From assembly GCF_002944405.1 (NCBI RefSeq), contig NZ_CP024307.1:2376501-2440500 (forward strand): a stretch of 64,000 nucleotides of DNA, read 5' to 3'. Origin of the DNA: Sinorhizobium fredii (GTDB taxonomy: Bacteria; Pseudomonadota; Alphaproteobacteria; Rhizobiales; Rhizobiaceae). This document shows, in pieces, positions 36,260-45,308 of the stretch. A program made the translations under genes and the position numbers. Position 1 is the first letter of the stretch. Each line of letters begins with the position of its first letter. A model generated the notes under the pieces. It saw nothing but the letters and a program-made list of their open reading frames with translations. It was not told where the DNA came from and made no database searches.

Positions 36260-37066
36260 TCAGGGATTCAATTTATAAGTGTTCACTAATTTGGAGTCAA
36301 TGCCGCCAGCTTCCAGGTCCCGAATGAAGGTGTTCGTCGCGGCCCAAGCATTCTGGCCATCTGCCATCCGTGCCTCTCGCACAAGGCGCGGCGCCCTGTG
36401 AAGTGCCAGCAAAGCGTCTTCTCTCTTCTGACGCACCGCTTTCTGCCGTACCTCTTGAATGCGGCTGTCCGTCCATCCCGCGGCACCCAAAACCGCCGCT
36501 AGCGTCCGGTCGCGAAAGTTCATGTTTCGCGCCATTGTTGTGAGCTGCGCCCGTTCGGCGGCACTGATGACCCTGCGGCGCATCAGCGTGGAAAAGGTGC
36601 GCTGCAGATCGACGAGCGCGTCGGTCAGTTGCAGGAAGCCGAGCTCAGCCGGCCCCGAATGCACCGCCACGGCGTCGTCCGGGGCCAGGGCGGGGGGCGA
36701 GACGCAACCCTCCATTCGGGAAGAAAGAGCCCATCGCCGATACCACCTGTAGATCAGGCCGACGCCGATCATGCCGAAATCGCCGAGTTCCGCTGCTCTG
36801 AGCGCCCCCATGCTGGCGCCTCCGACCATGACAATTCCCTGGGCCATCGCCCAGAGGATTTCCTTGTGCCTGACGGCGGGCCGGTCTTCGAACCGGCCGT
36901 CGATCAAGACCATGGCACGGGGCCTGAAAGCATGGGCGGCCAGTAGAATATCACCTTGGGCGGCGGGCTGCAGATAGATGGCATCGAGCACCGCACGGGC
37001 CTCGTCAAGCCGCAGGGTCGGACCGAGAAACACCAGAATTGGACCGTCGCATCCCGCATCTGGCAT
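36260..37066 (-). CDS. TfuA-like core domain protein
   Basis: A 268-residue protein. The core resembles TfuA, the partner of YcaO in trifolitoxin synthesis: ILVFLGPTLRLDEARAVL near the start, RPAVRHKEILWAMAQG in the middle and GGASMGALRAAELGDFGMIG with IYRWYRRW (about residues 83-110). In characterised systems TfuA hydrolyses thiocarboxylated ThiS-like carriers to supply sulfide for YcaO-dependent thioamide formation. The ATG at 37066 lies four bases after the YcaO stop codon and follows AGGTGAGCAG, so the two are translationally coupled. A TTG start 13 codons earlier is less likely. Confidence 0.9.
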   Translation of the reverse strand: MPDAGCDGPILVFLGPTLRLDEARAVLDAIYLQPAAQGDILLAAHAFRPRAMVLIDGRFEDRPAVRHKEILWAMAQGIVMVGGASMGALRAAELGDFGMIGVGLIYRWYRRWALSSRMEGCVSPPALAPDDAVAVHSGPAELGFLQLTDALVDLQRTFSTLMRRRVISAAERAQLTTMARNMNFRDRTLAAVLGAAGWTDSRIQEVRQKAVRQKREDALLALHRAPRLVREARMADGQNAWAATNTFIRDLEAGGIDSKLVNTYKLNP

Positions 37067-37070
37067 CTGC

Positions 37071-38282
37071 TCACCTGACAACAGAGAAGGGATGGGCGCG
37101 GGCAAGGACCGTCCTCACGCACTGGACACCCGCTTCGCGATCATGCCCGACCGGAACGGCGACGACTGGGCCGAGGCCGGCCGCGAGAACGCTGCTCAGC
37201 AGGGAGCCAGCATCAGCCGCCGTCGACGAAGACGCCCCCTGCATCGGCCCTGCCGAAACCTCGGCGAGAATCAGCTGGCGGGCTCTCGCTACGACCTCCT
37301 CGGTGCTCCGCTTGTAGTGTGCTCTCGTCTGATCATCGCGAGCACCGGAGATCGCCCCTGCCCTCGCCGCCAGCGCTTCGAGCATGGCGCTTACGCCGGC
37401 TGCTTCGACGCTCGGACCTGCGGCATAGCCTTCCGTCGGCAGGGCGAGAATCGGCTCGCCAGAACCCGTCTCGATCGTCTGGCACCAGATGACCGCAAGG
37501 CCCGTCGGAGAAGGGGCCTGCCACAGGGCGACGGCTATGCCGCAGGATCCTGCAACGGAACAGACCCGATCGACCCCAGCGCCGAGCCCCGTCGTGGCGA
37601 TGCGCATCCGGTCGAAAAACCCGTGTGTGGCGAAAGCGCGGGCCATGGCGTCGCGCTCGATACATTCGAACAAGCCATGCAGATAGGCACTGTGGGCGTC
37701 CACATGGCAGGCCAGACCCGTTGTCGTGCGCACGAACCAGCCGTCGTGGACCGGCGGCGGTTCCGTGTAACAGGTGTGGACCAGCTCTAAAGGAACGGGC
37801 AGCGCGTGCCCCGTGGCGACATCGACGCCCATCGTCCAAGCTATGGTCCTGCTCCGCCAATCTTCCGAGCCGGCCACGACAAGAGTATCAAACAGGCCGT
37901 TGGCAATTTCGAGTTCCTCGGCCGTTGCGAGAAAGATGCGTTCGGGCGGAATGGCTTCGGCATAATAGCGCTCCAGCGATTCCATGATTGCTCCCACCGA
38001 CGCTTCAGTTGTCGTGAAGCCTCGCCCCAGAGAGGTGACTTCCGATAGAGCCGCCGGACGAACGGCTTGCACCACGGGGAGCCCCAGCCGGTCCAGCCCC
38101 GTCAGGTCGCCGATCCGCGTTATTCGAGCTCTCCTGCAAAGCGGCAGAAGTGCCTGGAACCGTCGTTTGGTTTCGTCAGGAGTGGAGTGAACGGAAAGGG
38201 CGGCGCGCGGGCATGAAACTAACGAGGCATAAAAATCGGCCAGATCCCCATTCAGGCTGGCTCGATCAGCGCCCCGCGACAA
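37071..38282 (-). CDS. YcaO-like ATP-dependent backbone-modifying enzyme
   Basis: A 403-residue protein from TTG 38282, seven bases after AGGAG; an ATG at 38384 lies 119 bp inside the upstream gene and is less likely. The ATP/Mg-binding acidic motifs are visible: SLERYYAEAI (about residues 102-111) and LFECIERDAMARAF (about 204-217), plus CHVDAHSAY just before. YcaO proteins phosphorylate peptide amide backbones so that a Cys/Ser side chain (azoline) or sulfide (thioamide) can attack. With an adjacent tfuA gene, thioamidation is the likely chemistry. The C-terminus ends HPFSVVR and lacks a Pro-rich PxPxP tail of azoline-forming cyclodehydratases. The upstream cyclase/ATPase gene overlaps it by 17 bp. 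Confidence 0.9.
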   Translation of the reverse strand: MSRGADRASLNGDLADFYASLVSCPRAALSVHSTPDETKRRFQALLPLCRRARITRIGDLTGLDRLGLPVVQAVRPAALSEVTSLGRGFTTTEASVGAIMESLERYYAEAIPPERIFLATAEELEIANGLFDTLVVAGSEDWRSRTIAWTMGVDVATGHALPVPLELVHTCYTEPPPVHDGWFVRTTTGLACHVDAHSAYLHGLFECIERDAMARAFATHGFFDRMRIATTGLGAGVDRVCSVAGSCGIAVALWQAPSPTGLAVIWCQTIETGSGEPILALPTEGYAAGPSVEAAGVSAMLEALAARAGAISGARDDQTRAHYKRSTEEVVARARQLILAEVSAGPMQGASSSTAADAGSLLSSVLAAGLGPVVAVPVGHDREAGVQCVRTVLARAHPFSVVR

Positions 38283-41200
38283 GACCCAGCTCCTGCATCG
38301 ATCGTCGGGCGCGCCTGACAAGCGTTGTCGCCCCCTGACTTTCGGCAATTTCAACGGCCGATCGAAGGTCTGCCGCGAGCGCATCGCGAGGCACTCCAGC
38401 CTGTGCGCCGAGTACCGTGCGGCAGCGGTGAAGCTCCGCCAGCCAATAGGCGTGACCGGTTTCCTCGGCCTTTTGGATCGCCTCGTTCACGATGTCGATC
38501 GCGTCCCCGAGCCTGCCGGCGAGCCCCACCAAGGTGGCATGCATATAGAGATAGATCGGCAGGTCGGCGACCGCCCCCAACGTCCTGAGAAGCGACAGGC
38601 CCTCCCGGAAGACGCTGTGACCACTCGCAAGATTTCCCCGATGAGCCTCGGCCCAGCCCCTGAAGAGTTGCGACAGGCCGGACAGCGACTGCATGTCGTG
38701 CTTCCTGGCAAAGTCCGCCATCCGCGCCGAAACCTCGATGAGGCGATCGAAATCGTCCCGGTAAAACGCCGATACGGCTTCCGTATCGAGCGAATGCGCC
38801 TTGCTCGGCGCATGGGCTATGCGGTCGACAAAAGCGATCATCCTGGAGAGCGCCGCATCCGATGCCTTGGTTTGCCCGGTCAGCCACAGGGAAAGCGCCA
38901 TTTGCCCAAGCCCGCAGACCTTCGCGTCGTGCCCACCGAATTCCGTCCGGCTCTTCCTCGCCGTTCGCTCGTCATAGAGCGCCAGGCCGGCCTTGATCGC
39001 CTCCTGGGTTTCGCGGTGCCGGCCGAGGTTGAAGTCGATCGCCCAGATGCAGTGGTTCACCTGCAGTTGGATCTCGGGGTCGTCCACCTTCGCCAGCATG
39101 GACTGCACTTCGAGCGCCCGGTCGTGCATGATGCGGAAGTCCGACCCGGTGAACCACCAGCCCCAGTAGATCGGGAACCACTTGGACTGCTCCTCCATCG
39201 GCTGCCGGCGGGCGATTTCCACGCCGTCTTCGTAGAGCTTGCGCGCGGGAGGCGAGTTCAGCCCCACCAGCCCCGTGAGAATCGGCCCCAGTGCCGTCAA
39301 CGCCGCCAGCTGCAAAGTCTCGACGGCGCTCTCCTCACCCAATTCGCTGCAGAGCGCCAGCGCATGTTCCAGATATTGCCGCGCCTCGATCATTGCCGAG
39401 CGGCTCGAGCTCTCCTTGCCGGCGGCAATCAGCAGTTCGACCGCATTCTCGATGAGCCCGGCCCGTTCGGCATGTTCGGCCAGTGCGCCGGTGTCGATCC
39501 AGGCGGCCATGCCGCGGTTCTGGTTGACGGCGCCGAAGAGCCGCCGGTGCAGCACCTGCCGCTGTTTGCGCAGCAGCGCGTTGTAGATCGTCTCCTGGAT
39601 CAGCACGTGGCGAAAGCCGTATGCAATGCTTCCTGGCGCGCGTACACGCGTCAGGAAGCCGGTCTCGCACAGCATATCGGCCGCACTTGCGATCGCCTTC
39701 TTGCTGAAATCGGGCAGAAGCACGCGCAGCAGGGGCAGGGTCACCTGCGTGCCGGCGGCGGCCGCCGCACGCGCCACTTCCCGGGCCGGCCCCAGATGCT
39801 GCAGCCGTGCGTCGAGTATGGATTCGAATGCGGATAGATGGACCGGCTTCATGGTCTCCGACAGGCTCGCCTCATCCGCTTCGGCACTTTGGGATGCCCA
39901 TTGGCAGATTTCCTCGATGAAAAGCGGGACGCCGCCGGATATCCGTTCCGCCACTTCGAAGAGCTCCGGCAGCCTCGCCAGCCGATGCTCAGGCCACTTC
40001 GCCCTGATCGCCAGCCGCGTTTCGTCGCTGTCGAGCGGCCGCAACGACAGCCGCAGCGGGGTTGCCGTATCCAGCCACTCGACCGGTGCACCGCGGCGCG
40101 ACGTCAAGATGAGAAAGATCGGGAATTGACCGATGAGCCGGGCTGCTTCGCCGAGCAGATCGCGCGAAGTCGGGTCTATCCAATGGATGTCCTCAACGGC
40201 GACGACCACAGGGCCGCTTCGCGAGACAGCTTCCAGCGTCCGCAAAAGCGCCCGGTGCGCCTTTTCACGGATCGCCTTGGGGTTGTCATTCGCCAGAAGC
40301 TGGTTTCGTCCCTCTGCTCCGAGCAGATAGGCGAAGACCTCGATCGCCTCCTTGTCCTCGATGCCGTTGCGCTCGAACAATGTCGCCACATCGGATGCCG
40401 TGACGCCCATCTGGCCGTTTCTCGTCGTCGACCCGGGAAAGCTGTGCAGCAGGGGATGCAGCGTCGAGCGCAATCCCCCGGGGAGGCACTGGAAGAAAAA
40501 CAGCTTCGAGCGCCGATCCCGCGTTCTCCTGCGGATCTCCCGCAAAAGGCGGGACTTGCCGATGCCGGCATCGCCCTCGATGAGCAGGCTTGCGCCCCGG
40601 CCGGCAAGAACGCCGTCCCAGGTACGAGCGATCGTATTAAGCTCGCTCTCGCGGTTGATGAACGGACCGCCCAGTCGCCCGTACGCATGGAAGCGATCGA
40701 CCTCCATCTTGTGTCCGAGCGCCCGCCACACTTTCTCGGGCGTTGAAAAGCCCTTGAGCGGCTTACTGCCCTGAAAAACGAAGGCGTGCGATCGCCCTGC
40801 CAGGTTTCGTGTCTCCTCCGAGACCAGGACGCTGTTGGGCTCGGCGATGACTTGCAGACGAGCGGCCATGGCGAGTGCCGCTCCGGTGACGGGCTCCTGC
40901 AGCCAGCTCTCGCGCTCCATGTCGCGGATGAGCGCCGCGGACGTGGCGATGCCGACGCGGACGCGAAGATCATCCCGTCCCCACTCTCGGCCGACGCGCT
41001 TGCAGGCGTCGACGATGTCGAGCCCCGCCCGGATGGCGAGCGAAGCCGCGTCCTTGGCATCGAGATCGATCGGAAACAGCGCCACGCCGCCATCGCCCGC
41101 CTCGTGCTGCATCACTCCGGAATGCGCGGCGATCGACTGCCTGCTCGACCGCTGGAAGGCGGACATCAGATCCTGATAATCCTCGATGTCCATGACATGC

Positions 41201-41340
41201 AGGAGATCGGTCGACCCTACGAGGTCGTAGCAAAGGGCGGTAACGATATGGCGCTCGCTGCCGTGTGCCGACGAACCGCCGGCGCGCGCGGTGCGACTGA
41301 CTCCTTTTCGTGGTGTATTGGTCCGGTTTTCGCGCAGCAT
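38266..41340 (-). CDS. Cyclase-domain/STAND AAA ATPase/TPR protein, first gene of TfuA-YcaO operon
   Basis: A 1024-residue protein from ATG 41340 (GGGGTGGTGGTGC upstream). Residues about 27-205 are a class III cyclase domain. The metal aspartates are kept (CYDLVGSTDLL, EAGDGGVALF), but the transition-state Asn of the NxxAAR motif is replaced by Ala (ALAMAARLQV). Residues 230-650 are a STAND-type AAA ATPase with Walker A GDAGIGKSRLLREI (about 256) and Walker B VVVAVEDIHWIDPTSR. The remainder is TPR-like repeats. It resembles large signalling ATPases of the LuxR/CyaA type and may act as regulator of the operon. It has no membrane segment. The overlapping YcaO gene follows. Confidence 0.85.
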   Translation of the reverse strand: MLRENRTNTPRKGVSRTARAGGSSAHGSERHIVTALCYDLVGSTDLLHVMDIEDYQDLMSAFQRSSRQSIAAHSGVMQHEAGDGGVALFPIDLDAKDAASLAIRAGLDIVDACKRVGREWGRDDLRVRVGIATSAALIRDMERESWLQEPVTGAALAMAARLQVIAEPNSVLVSEETRNLAGRSHAFVFQGSKPLKGFSTPEKVWRALGHKMEVDRFHAYGRLGGPFINRESELNTIARTWDGVLAGRGASLLIEGDAGIGKSRLLREIRRRTRDRRSKLFFFQCLPGGLRSTLHPLLHSFPGSTTRNGQMGVTASDVATLFERNGIEDKEAIEVFAYLLGAEGRNQLLANDNPKAIREKAHRALLRTLEAVSRSGPVVVAVEDIHWIDPTSRDLLGEAARLIGQFPIFLILTSRRGAPVEWLDTATPLRLSLRPLDSDETRLAIRAKWPEHRLARLPELFEVAERISGGVPLFIEEICQWASQSAEADEASLSETMKPVHLSAFESILDARLQHLGPAREVARAAAAAGTQVTLPLLRVLLPDFSKKAIASAADMLCETGFLTRVRAPGSIAYGFRHVLIQETIYNALLRKQRQVLHRRLFGAVNQNRGMAAWIDTGALAEHAERAGLIENAVELLIAAGKESSSRSAMIEARQYLEHALALCSELGEESAVETLQLAALTALGPILTGLVGLNSPPARKLYEDGVEIARRQPMEEQSKWFPIYWGWWFTGSDFRIMHDRALEVQSMLAKVDDPEIQLQVNHCIWAIDFNLGRHRETQEAIKAGLALYDERTARKSRTEFGGHDAKVCGLGQMALSLWLTGQTKASDAALSRMIAFVDRIAHAPSKAHSLDTEAVSAFYRDDFDRLIEVSARMADFARKHDMQSLSGLSQLFRGWAEAHRGNLASGHSVFREGLSLLRTLGAVADLPIYLYMHATLVGLAGRLGDAIDIVNEAIQKAEETGHAYWLAELHRCRTVLGAQAGVPRDALAADLRSAVEIAESQGATTLVRRARRSMQELGLVAGR

Positions 41341-41619
41341 GCACCACCACCCCGCGTTCGGCAGCGCGCCCCCGAAGACTATACGCGCATGTTCAAGACA
41401 AATAAGCTGGTTCTTGCAATTTCTGAAATATCTGGCTTGATAGGCGTGCTGCAGACCATGCGTCACGCTCCCCACTTGGCGTAGCCAAGGCTGCTCACCG
41501 AAACCGGTCTATGTCAATCGGCGCAGAGTTGCAACGATCCGATCTCTCTATTTGAGCCCGCACGATGGCATGTTGAGATCAAAAGCGATCGCGGCCGTAT
41601 GACGAAAGCGGCCATTCTG

Positions 41620-42252
41620 TCAGCTCTTCTGCAGGGCGAGATGGGCGCCCAATCCGATGAGCGTGGCGCCGCCAACGCGCTGAACCAGACGCTGGGTGCG
41701 ACTTGAATGCCTGAGCCTCGATACGAGCACGCTGGCGAGCATGACGCAGAGGATGTCCGCCGACGAGAACATCAGGTTGACGATCGACCCGAGGACGACG
41801 AATTGCACCCATACGGGAAGTGTGGCTGACGTGTCGATGAACTGCGGCAGGAAGGAAACGAAGAAGATCGCGGTCTTCGGATTGAGAACCTCGATTGTGA
41901 CGCTCTCGAAAAGGGCACGCCGGCCCGATTTCGCCTGCACCCCCGGCAATACCACATCGCCTTGAGCCTTGGCACGGAAGAGCGAAACACCCATCCAGAT
42001 CAGATAGGCGGCACCGGCCAGCTTGACGGTCAGATAAAGTGTGGGCACGGCATGAAAGAGGGCCGAAAGCCCTGCAGCAGCCGCAGCGACATGCACATAG
42101 CCGCCGATGTGAATGCCGAGCGTCGCCATCACACCGGACCAGCGGCCGCGCGCCATCGTCTGGGCGGCCGCGTAGAGCATGGCCGGTCCCGGCACATAGG
42201 CGAATACGGCGGTGGTGACGAGAAAGGTGATCAGCAAACCGGTCGACGGCAT
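41620..42252 (-). CDS. LysE/RhtB family amino-acid exporter
   Basis: A 210-residue inner membrane protein with about six helices. It begins MPSTGLLITFLVTTAVFAYVPGPAMLY, and the PGPAMLYAAAQTMARG segment is the LysE/RhtB signature. LNPKTAIFFVSFLPQFI is a second family motif. AAAGGAG precedes the ATG at 42252. It exports amino acids or derivatives (homoserine, threonine, cysteine and so on). Which one is exported here is unknown. It lies upstream of the cyclase/STAND gene on the same strand, with 279 bp between. Confidence 0.9.
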   Translation of the reverse strand: MPSTGLLITFLVTTAVFAYVPGPAMLYAAAQTMARGRWSGVMATLGIHIGGYVHVAAAAAGLSALFHAVPTLYLTVKLAGAAYLIWMGVSLFRAKAQGDVVLPGVQAKSGRRALFESVTIEVLNPKTAIFFVSFLPQFIDTSATLPVWVQFVVLGSIVNLMFSSADILCVMLASVLVSRLRHSSRTQRLVQRVGGATLIGLGAHLALQKS

Positions 42253-42288
42253 TAGCGGCTCCTTTGGAGGCAACTCTTCGCAGAACGA

Positions 42289-43416
42289 TTACCTGACGAT
42301 CGTCAGCCGCTCCGCCGCGCGGGTGATTGCCGTGTAGAGCCAGCGTTCGCGCGTATCGCGGAAGGCCCAGCTCTCGTCGAAGAGCACGACATTGTCCCAT
42401 TGCGAACCCTGTGCCTTGTGCACGGTCAGCGCATAGCCATAGTCGAACTCGTCGTAGCGTTTGCGGGTGGACCAGGGAATCTCGCCCTCGACCTCTTCGA
42501 AGGCCGCTTTCAAGAGCTTGATCTTCGCCGCGCCGCGGTCCATGTCATCCTCTTCGGGACGGATCATCAGGTTGATCCCCGGCTTCACCGTCTCTTTCGA
42601 CGAGCTCATCACCTGCCAGAGAGAACCGTTGAGCAGGCCTTTGGCAGGATCGTTCCTCAGGCAGACGAGCTTGTCGCCCGATTGAGGATACTCGCTCGAA
42701 AAACCCTTCAGCTCGCGCAGACGTTGGTTGTAGCGCCGCCGCGTCCGGTTGGTGCCGACAAGCACCTGGTCGGCTTCCAGCACCAGCGGCTGGGTGACCT
42801 CGCTCTTGGAGATGATCTGTGCCGTGCCGTAGTCGCCCTGCATGATCTCCTTGCCCTCGCGAACATGCATGGCGAGCTGGATGATCGGGTTGTCGCGCGC
42901 CTGGCGGTGGATATCGGTCAGCAGATAGTCCGGCTCGTGATTGGTGAAATAGCCGCCGCCCGACACGGGCGGCAACTGACCCGGATCGCCGAGCACCAGG
43001 ATTGGCGTGCCGAAGCTCATCAGGTCCTTGCCGAGCGCCTCGTCGACCATCGAGCATTCGTCGATGATGATCAGCGCCGCCTTGGCGACCGGGCTCTGGC
43101 GGTTGATGGCGAACATCGGCGCGATCGAGGTCTTGCCGGTCTCCTCGTCCGCGACCTCCTCCTCGCCACGAGGCCGGTAGATCAGCGAATGAATGGTCTT
43201 GGCATTGCTGGCGCCCTTGGAACGCAGCACCTGCGCGGCCTTGCCGGTGAAGGCCGCAAAGAGCACCTCGCCGTCGACGTGCTCCGCGAAATGCCGTGCC
43301 AGCGTCGTCTTGCCGGTGCCGGCATAGCCGAACAGCCGGAAGAGCGGCGAGCGGCCTTCCTTCAGCCAACGCGAAACGGCCTTCAGGGCCTCGTCCTGTT
43401 GCGGAGCGAATTGCAT
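42289..43416 (-). CDS. RecD-like ATP-dependent DNA helicase (superfamily 1)
   Basis: A 375-residue SF1B helicase fold. Motif I is GYAGTGKTTLARHF (about residues 30-43), motif II IIIDECSMVDE, motif III ILVLGDPGQLPPV, and motif VI YTAITRAAERLTIV at the extreme C-terminus. ALTVHKAQGSQWDNVVL is motif V. It is shorter than RecD2 and lacks its N-terminal domains, so it is a compact RecD-like/Dda-like enzyme that probably unwinds DNA 5' to 3'. A small ORF ends 11 bp upstream. Confidence 0.9.
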   Translation of the reverse strand: MQFAPQQDEALKAVSRWLKEGRSPLFRLFGYAGTGKTTLARHFAEHVDGEVLFAAFTGKAAQVLRSKGASNAKTIHSLIYRPRGEEEVADEETGKTSIAPMFAINRQSPVAKAALIIIDECSMVDEALGKDLMSFGTPILVLGDPGQLPPVSGGGYFTNHEPDYLLTDIHRQARDNPIIQLAMHVREGKEIMQGDYGTAQIISKSEVTQPLVLEADQVLVGTNRTRRRYNQRLRELKGFSSEYPQSGDKLVCLRNDPAKGLLNGSLWQVMSSSKETVKPGINLMIRPEEDDMDRGAAKIKLLKAAFEEVEGEIPWSTRKRYDEFDYGYALTVHKAQGSQWDNVVLFDESWAFRDTRERWLYTAITRAAERLTIVR

Positions 43417-43427
43417 GACCTGCAGTG

Positions 43428-43559
43428 TCAGGATTCGGTGGCCAGGCGCAAGCCCGGATTTCTGTCTGGCGTCGGTGTGGATGCTTCGGCGGTCACAATG
43501 CCGTCGAGCGGCTTCAGCGCGAAATCTTCTGCGGCGGGAGCACCGTCAATCACTTTCAT
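43428..43559 (-). CDS. Possible small protein upstream of helicase gene
   Basis: A 43-codon reading frame (MKVIDGAPAAEDFALKPLDG at its start, ending LRLATES). It has protein-like composition and no stop codons in the frame. It ends 11 bp before the helicase start on the same strand. The ribosome-binding site is weak (CGCAGCGC). No family is recognised. It could be a real short gene of the helicase transcript or chance. Confidence 0.3.
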   Translation of the reverse strand: MKVIDGAPAAEDFALKPLDGIVTAEASTPTPDRNPGLRLATES

Positions 43560-43698
43560 GCGCTGCGCGCCGAAGCCCTGTCTGGATCAAGATCGCCTGT
43601 GGCAGTTTCTTGCCACGGCACTTGAAACGGCGCGCGCGATGCTGCTAACAACAGGGTGGCTGCATACTGTGTGCACGAGCGGCCGTCCTCGCCGGAGA

Positions 43699-44793
43699 AT
43701 GCCGTTGAAGCCGGAACAGCCCGCAACGCCGATGACCCCCGAAAGCAGCCGGCTTGGTCGCTTGCCGCGCATCTGGCAATGGTGCCTGCTGGGCGTGCTT
43801 TCCCTGCTGCTTGCTGCTCTCTTCGAAATGGCGGGCATTCCGGCCGGGCTTCTCATGGGCCCCATGGTGGCCGGCGCGCTTGTCGGCATGAATGGCGGCA
43901 CGATCCGCCTGCCCCGCCAGTTCATTTTCTGCGTCCAGTTCGTCCTGGCGATGATGATCGCCGGCTCGATGCGGCCCGATCTGTTCGCCACCTTCTCCAG
44001 CAATTGGCCGCTCTTCCTCGCCGTCATCCTGTCGGTGATCGGCGTCAGCACGCTGTGCGGCTGGACGATCACGCGGATGCGCATCCTGCCTGGAACGACG
44101 GCGATCTGGGGGTCCTCGGCCGGTGCGGCCTCGACCATGCTGCTGATGGCCGACGCCTATGGCGCCGATGCCCGCCTCGTCGCCTTCATGCAATATTTGC
44201 GGGTCGTCTGCGTCGCCGGCGCCGCGACGATGGTCGCGCATCTCTGGGTCAGCGGCACGGAGGCCGAGACGGCAACCCATTGGTTTGCGCCGGTCGCTGC
44301 CCTGCCCTTCCTTGCGACGCTCGCCGTCGGCATCGTCGGCGGCTTCCTCGGCAAGCTGCTGCGCGTCCCGGCCGGCGCTTTCCTCGTCCCCTTCGCGATC
44401 GGCTCGGCTCTCAATGTCTCCGGCATGCTGACGATCGAATTGCCGCAATGGCTGCTGGCGCTCTCCTTCGCGCTGCTCGGCTGGAACATCGGGCTGGGCT
44501 TTACCCGCAGCATCATCGCGCATGCGCGTCGGGCCTTCGTGCCGACGGTCGTCTCCATCCTCGTGCTGATGGCCTCTTCCGGTTTGCTCGCACTGCTCCT
44601 CACCAAGGCGGTCGGCATCGATCCGTTGACAGCCTATCTCGCCACCAGTCCCGGTGGCCTCGATTCCATTGCCGTGATCGCCGCCTCGAGCGATGTCGAC
44701 CTTCCCTTTGTCATGGCGCTGCAGACGGCCCGCCTGCTGATCATCACGCTGATCGGCCCGGCTCTTGCCCGCTTCGTCGCCGACCGGGCCTGA
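43699..44793 (+). CDS. AbrB family membrane protein
   Basis: A 364-residue polytopic protein with two homologous halves of the AbrB/putative ammonia monooxygenase domain. About nine to ten membrane helices are visible. Family segments are AGIPAGLLMGPMVAGALVG, GSSAGAASTMLLMADAYGAD, FMQYLRVVCVAGAATMVAH and AYLATSPGGLDSIAVIAAS. The family is annotated as a transporter of unknown substrate; the ammonia-monooxygenase label is historical. The ATG at 43699 has GGAGA nearby; a second ATG at 43732 is an alternative. It is divergent from the helicase gene. Confidence 0.85.
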   Translation: MPLKPEQPATPMTPESSRLGRLPRIWQWCLLGVLSLLLAALFEMAGIPAGLLMGPMVAGALVGMNGGTIRLPRQFIFCVQFVLAMMIAGSMRPDLFATFSSNWPLFLAVILSVIGVSTLCGWTITRMRILPGTTAIWGSSAGAASTMLLMADAYGADARLVAFMQYLRVVCVAGAATMVAHLWVSGTEAETATHWFAPVAALPFLATLAVGIVGGFLGKLLRVPAGAFLVPFAIGSALNVSGMLTIELPQWLLALSFALLGWNIGLGFTRSIIAHARRAFVPTVVSILVLMASSGLLALLLTKAVGIDPLTAYLATSPGGLDSIAVIAASSDVDLPFVMALQTARLLIITLIGPALARFVADRA

Positions 44794-44861
44794 CGCCGTC
44801 ACGGCACCCCAACGCGAACGCGAAGCACCTTCCCGTCATTTGCAACCAGCACGAGCGCCTA

Positions 44862-44888
44862 GGGAATAAATTCTTGGCCCGCCGTGTC
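44862..44888 (+). promoter_or_regulatory. Candidate ECF sigma promoter
   Basis: GGGAATAAA, then 15 bases after the GGAAT block, then CGTGTC lie 45-72 bp upstream of the secreted-protein gene that leads the sigma operon. ECF-type promoters in rhizobia often have GGAAT-like -35 and CGT-like -10 elements, so this may be the autoregulated promoter. The match is by eye. Confidence 0.4.
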
Positions 44889-44933
44889 TCATCCATGAAC
44901 CCGCTTGGAACGGTTCTAGGAAGGAGCCCCGCA

Positions 44934-45308
44934 ATGAGAACGATCCCCTTGACCATCACCATTTGCCTCGTCACCAGCGCTTCCGCTTTCGCGGCACCGC
45001 CCGTCAAAACGGTTGAGAGCGAAAAAGGTCCGGTGCTTGCCGCGGCAAACGGCATGACGCTCTACACCTACAAGGATGATCAGAAGGGCGTCTCCACCTG
45101 CTATGATCAATGCGCAAAGAACTGGCCGCCCTTCATGGTGGAAGGCGACGCGATGGCAGAAGGCGCCTATTCGATCGTCGAACGCAAGGACGGCAGCAAG
45201 CAATGGGCAAAGGACGGCATGCCGCTCTACTTCTGGGTAAAGGACAAGAAAATGGGCGATATTACCGGTGACGGTGTGAAGGGCGAATGGGATGTCGCAC
45301 GGCCGTGA
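44934..45308 (+). CDS. Secreted repeat protein of the lipoprotein-15 (COG4315) type
   Basis: A 124-residue protein. Residues 1-21 are a signal peptide (TICLVTSASAFAA). The mature part has two repeats of the secreted YxF/W...D type: GMTLYTYKDDQKGVSTCYDQ with CAKNWPPF, and GMPLYFWVKDKKMGDITGD. Such repeats are found in extracytoplasmic proteins of unknown function. AAGGAG precedes the ATG at 44934. It shares 17 bp with the sigma factor gene, so it is the first gene of that operon. Confidence 0.87.
   Translation: MRTIPLTITICLVTSASAFAAPPVKTVESEKGPVLAAANGMTLYTYKDDQKGVSTCYDQCAKNWPPFMVEGDAMAEGAYSIVERKDGSKQWAKDGMPLYFWVKDKKMGDITGDGVKGEWDVARP

Noticed and set aside
42400..43698. Long plus-strand frame running into the AbrB-type gene
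   Set aside because: This part overlaps the certain helicase gene on the other strand and lacks family similarity; only the part from 43699 looks real.
43417..43698. Transposase remnant or insertion sequence
   Set aside because: No inverted repeats, target duplications or transposase motifs could be found.
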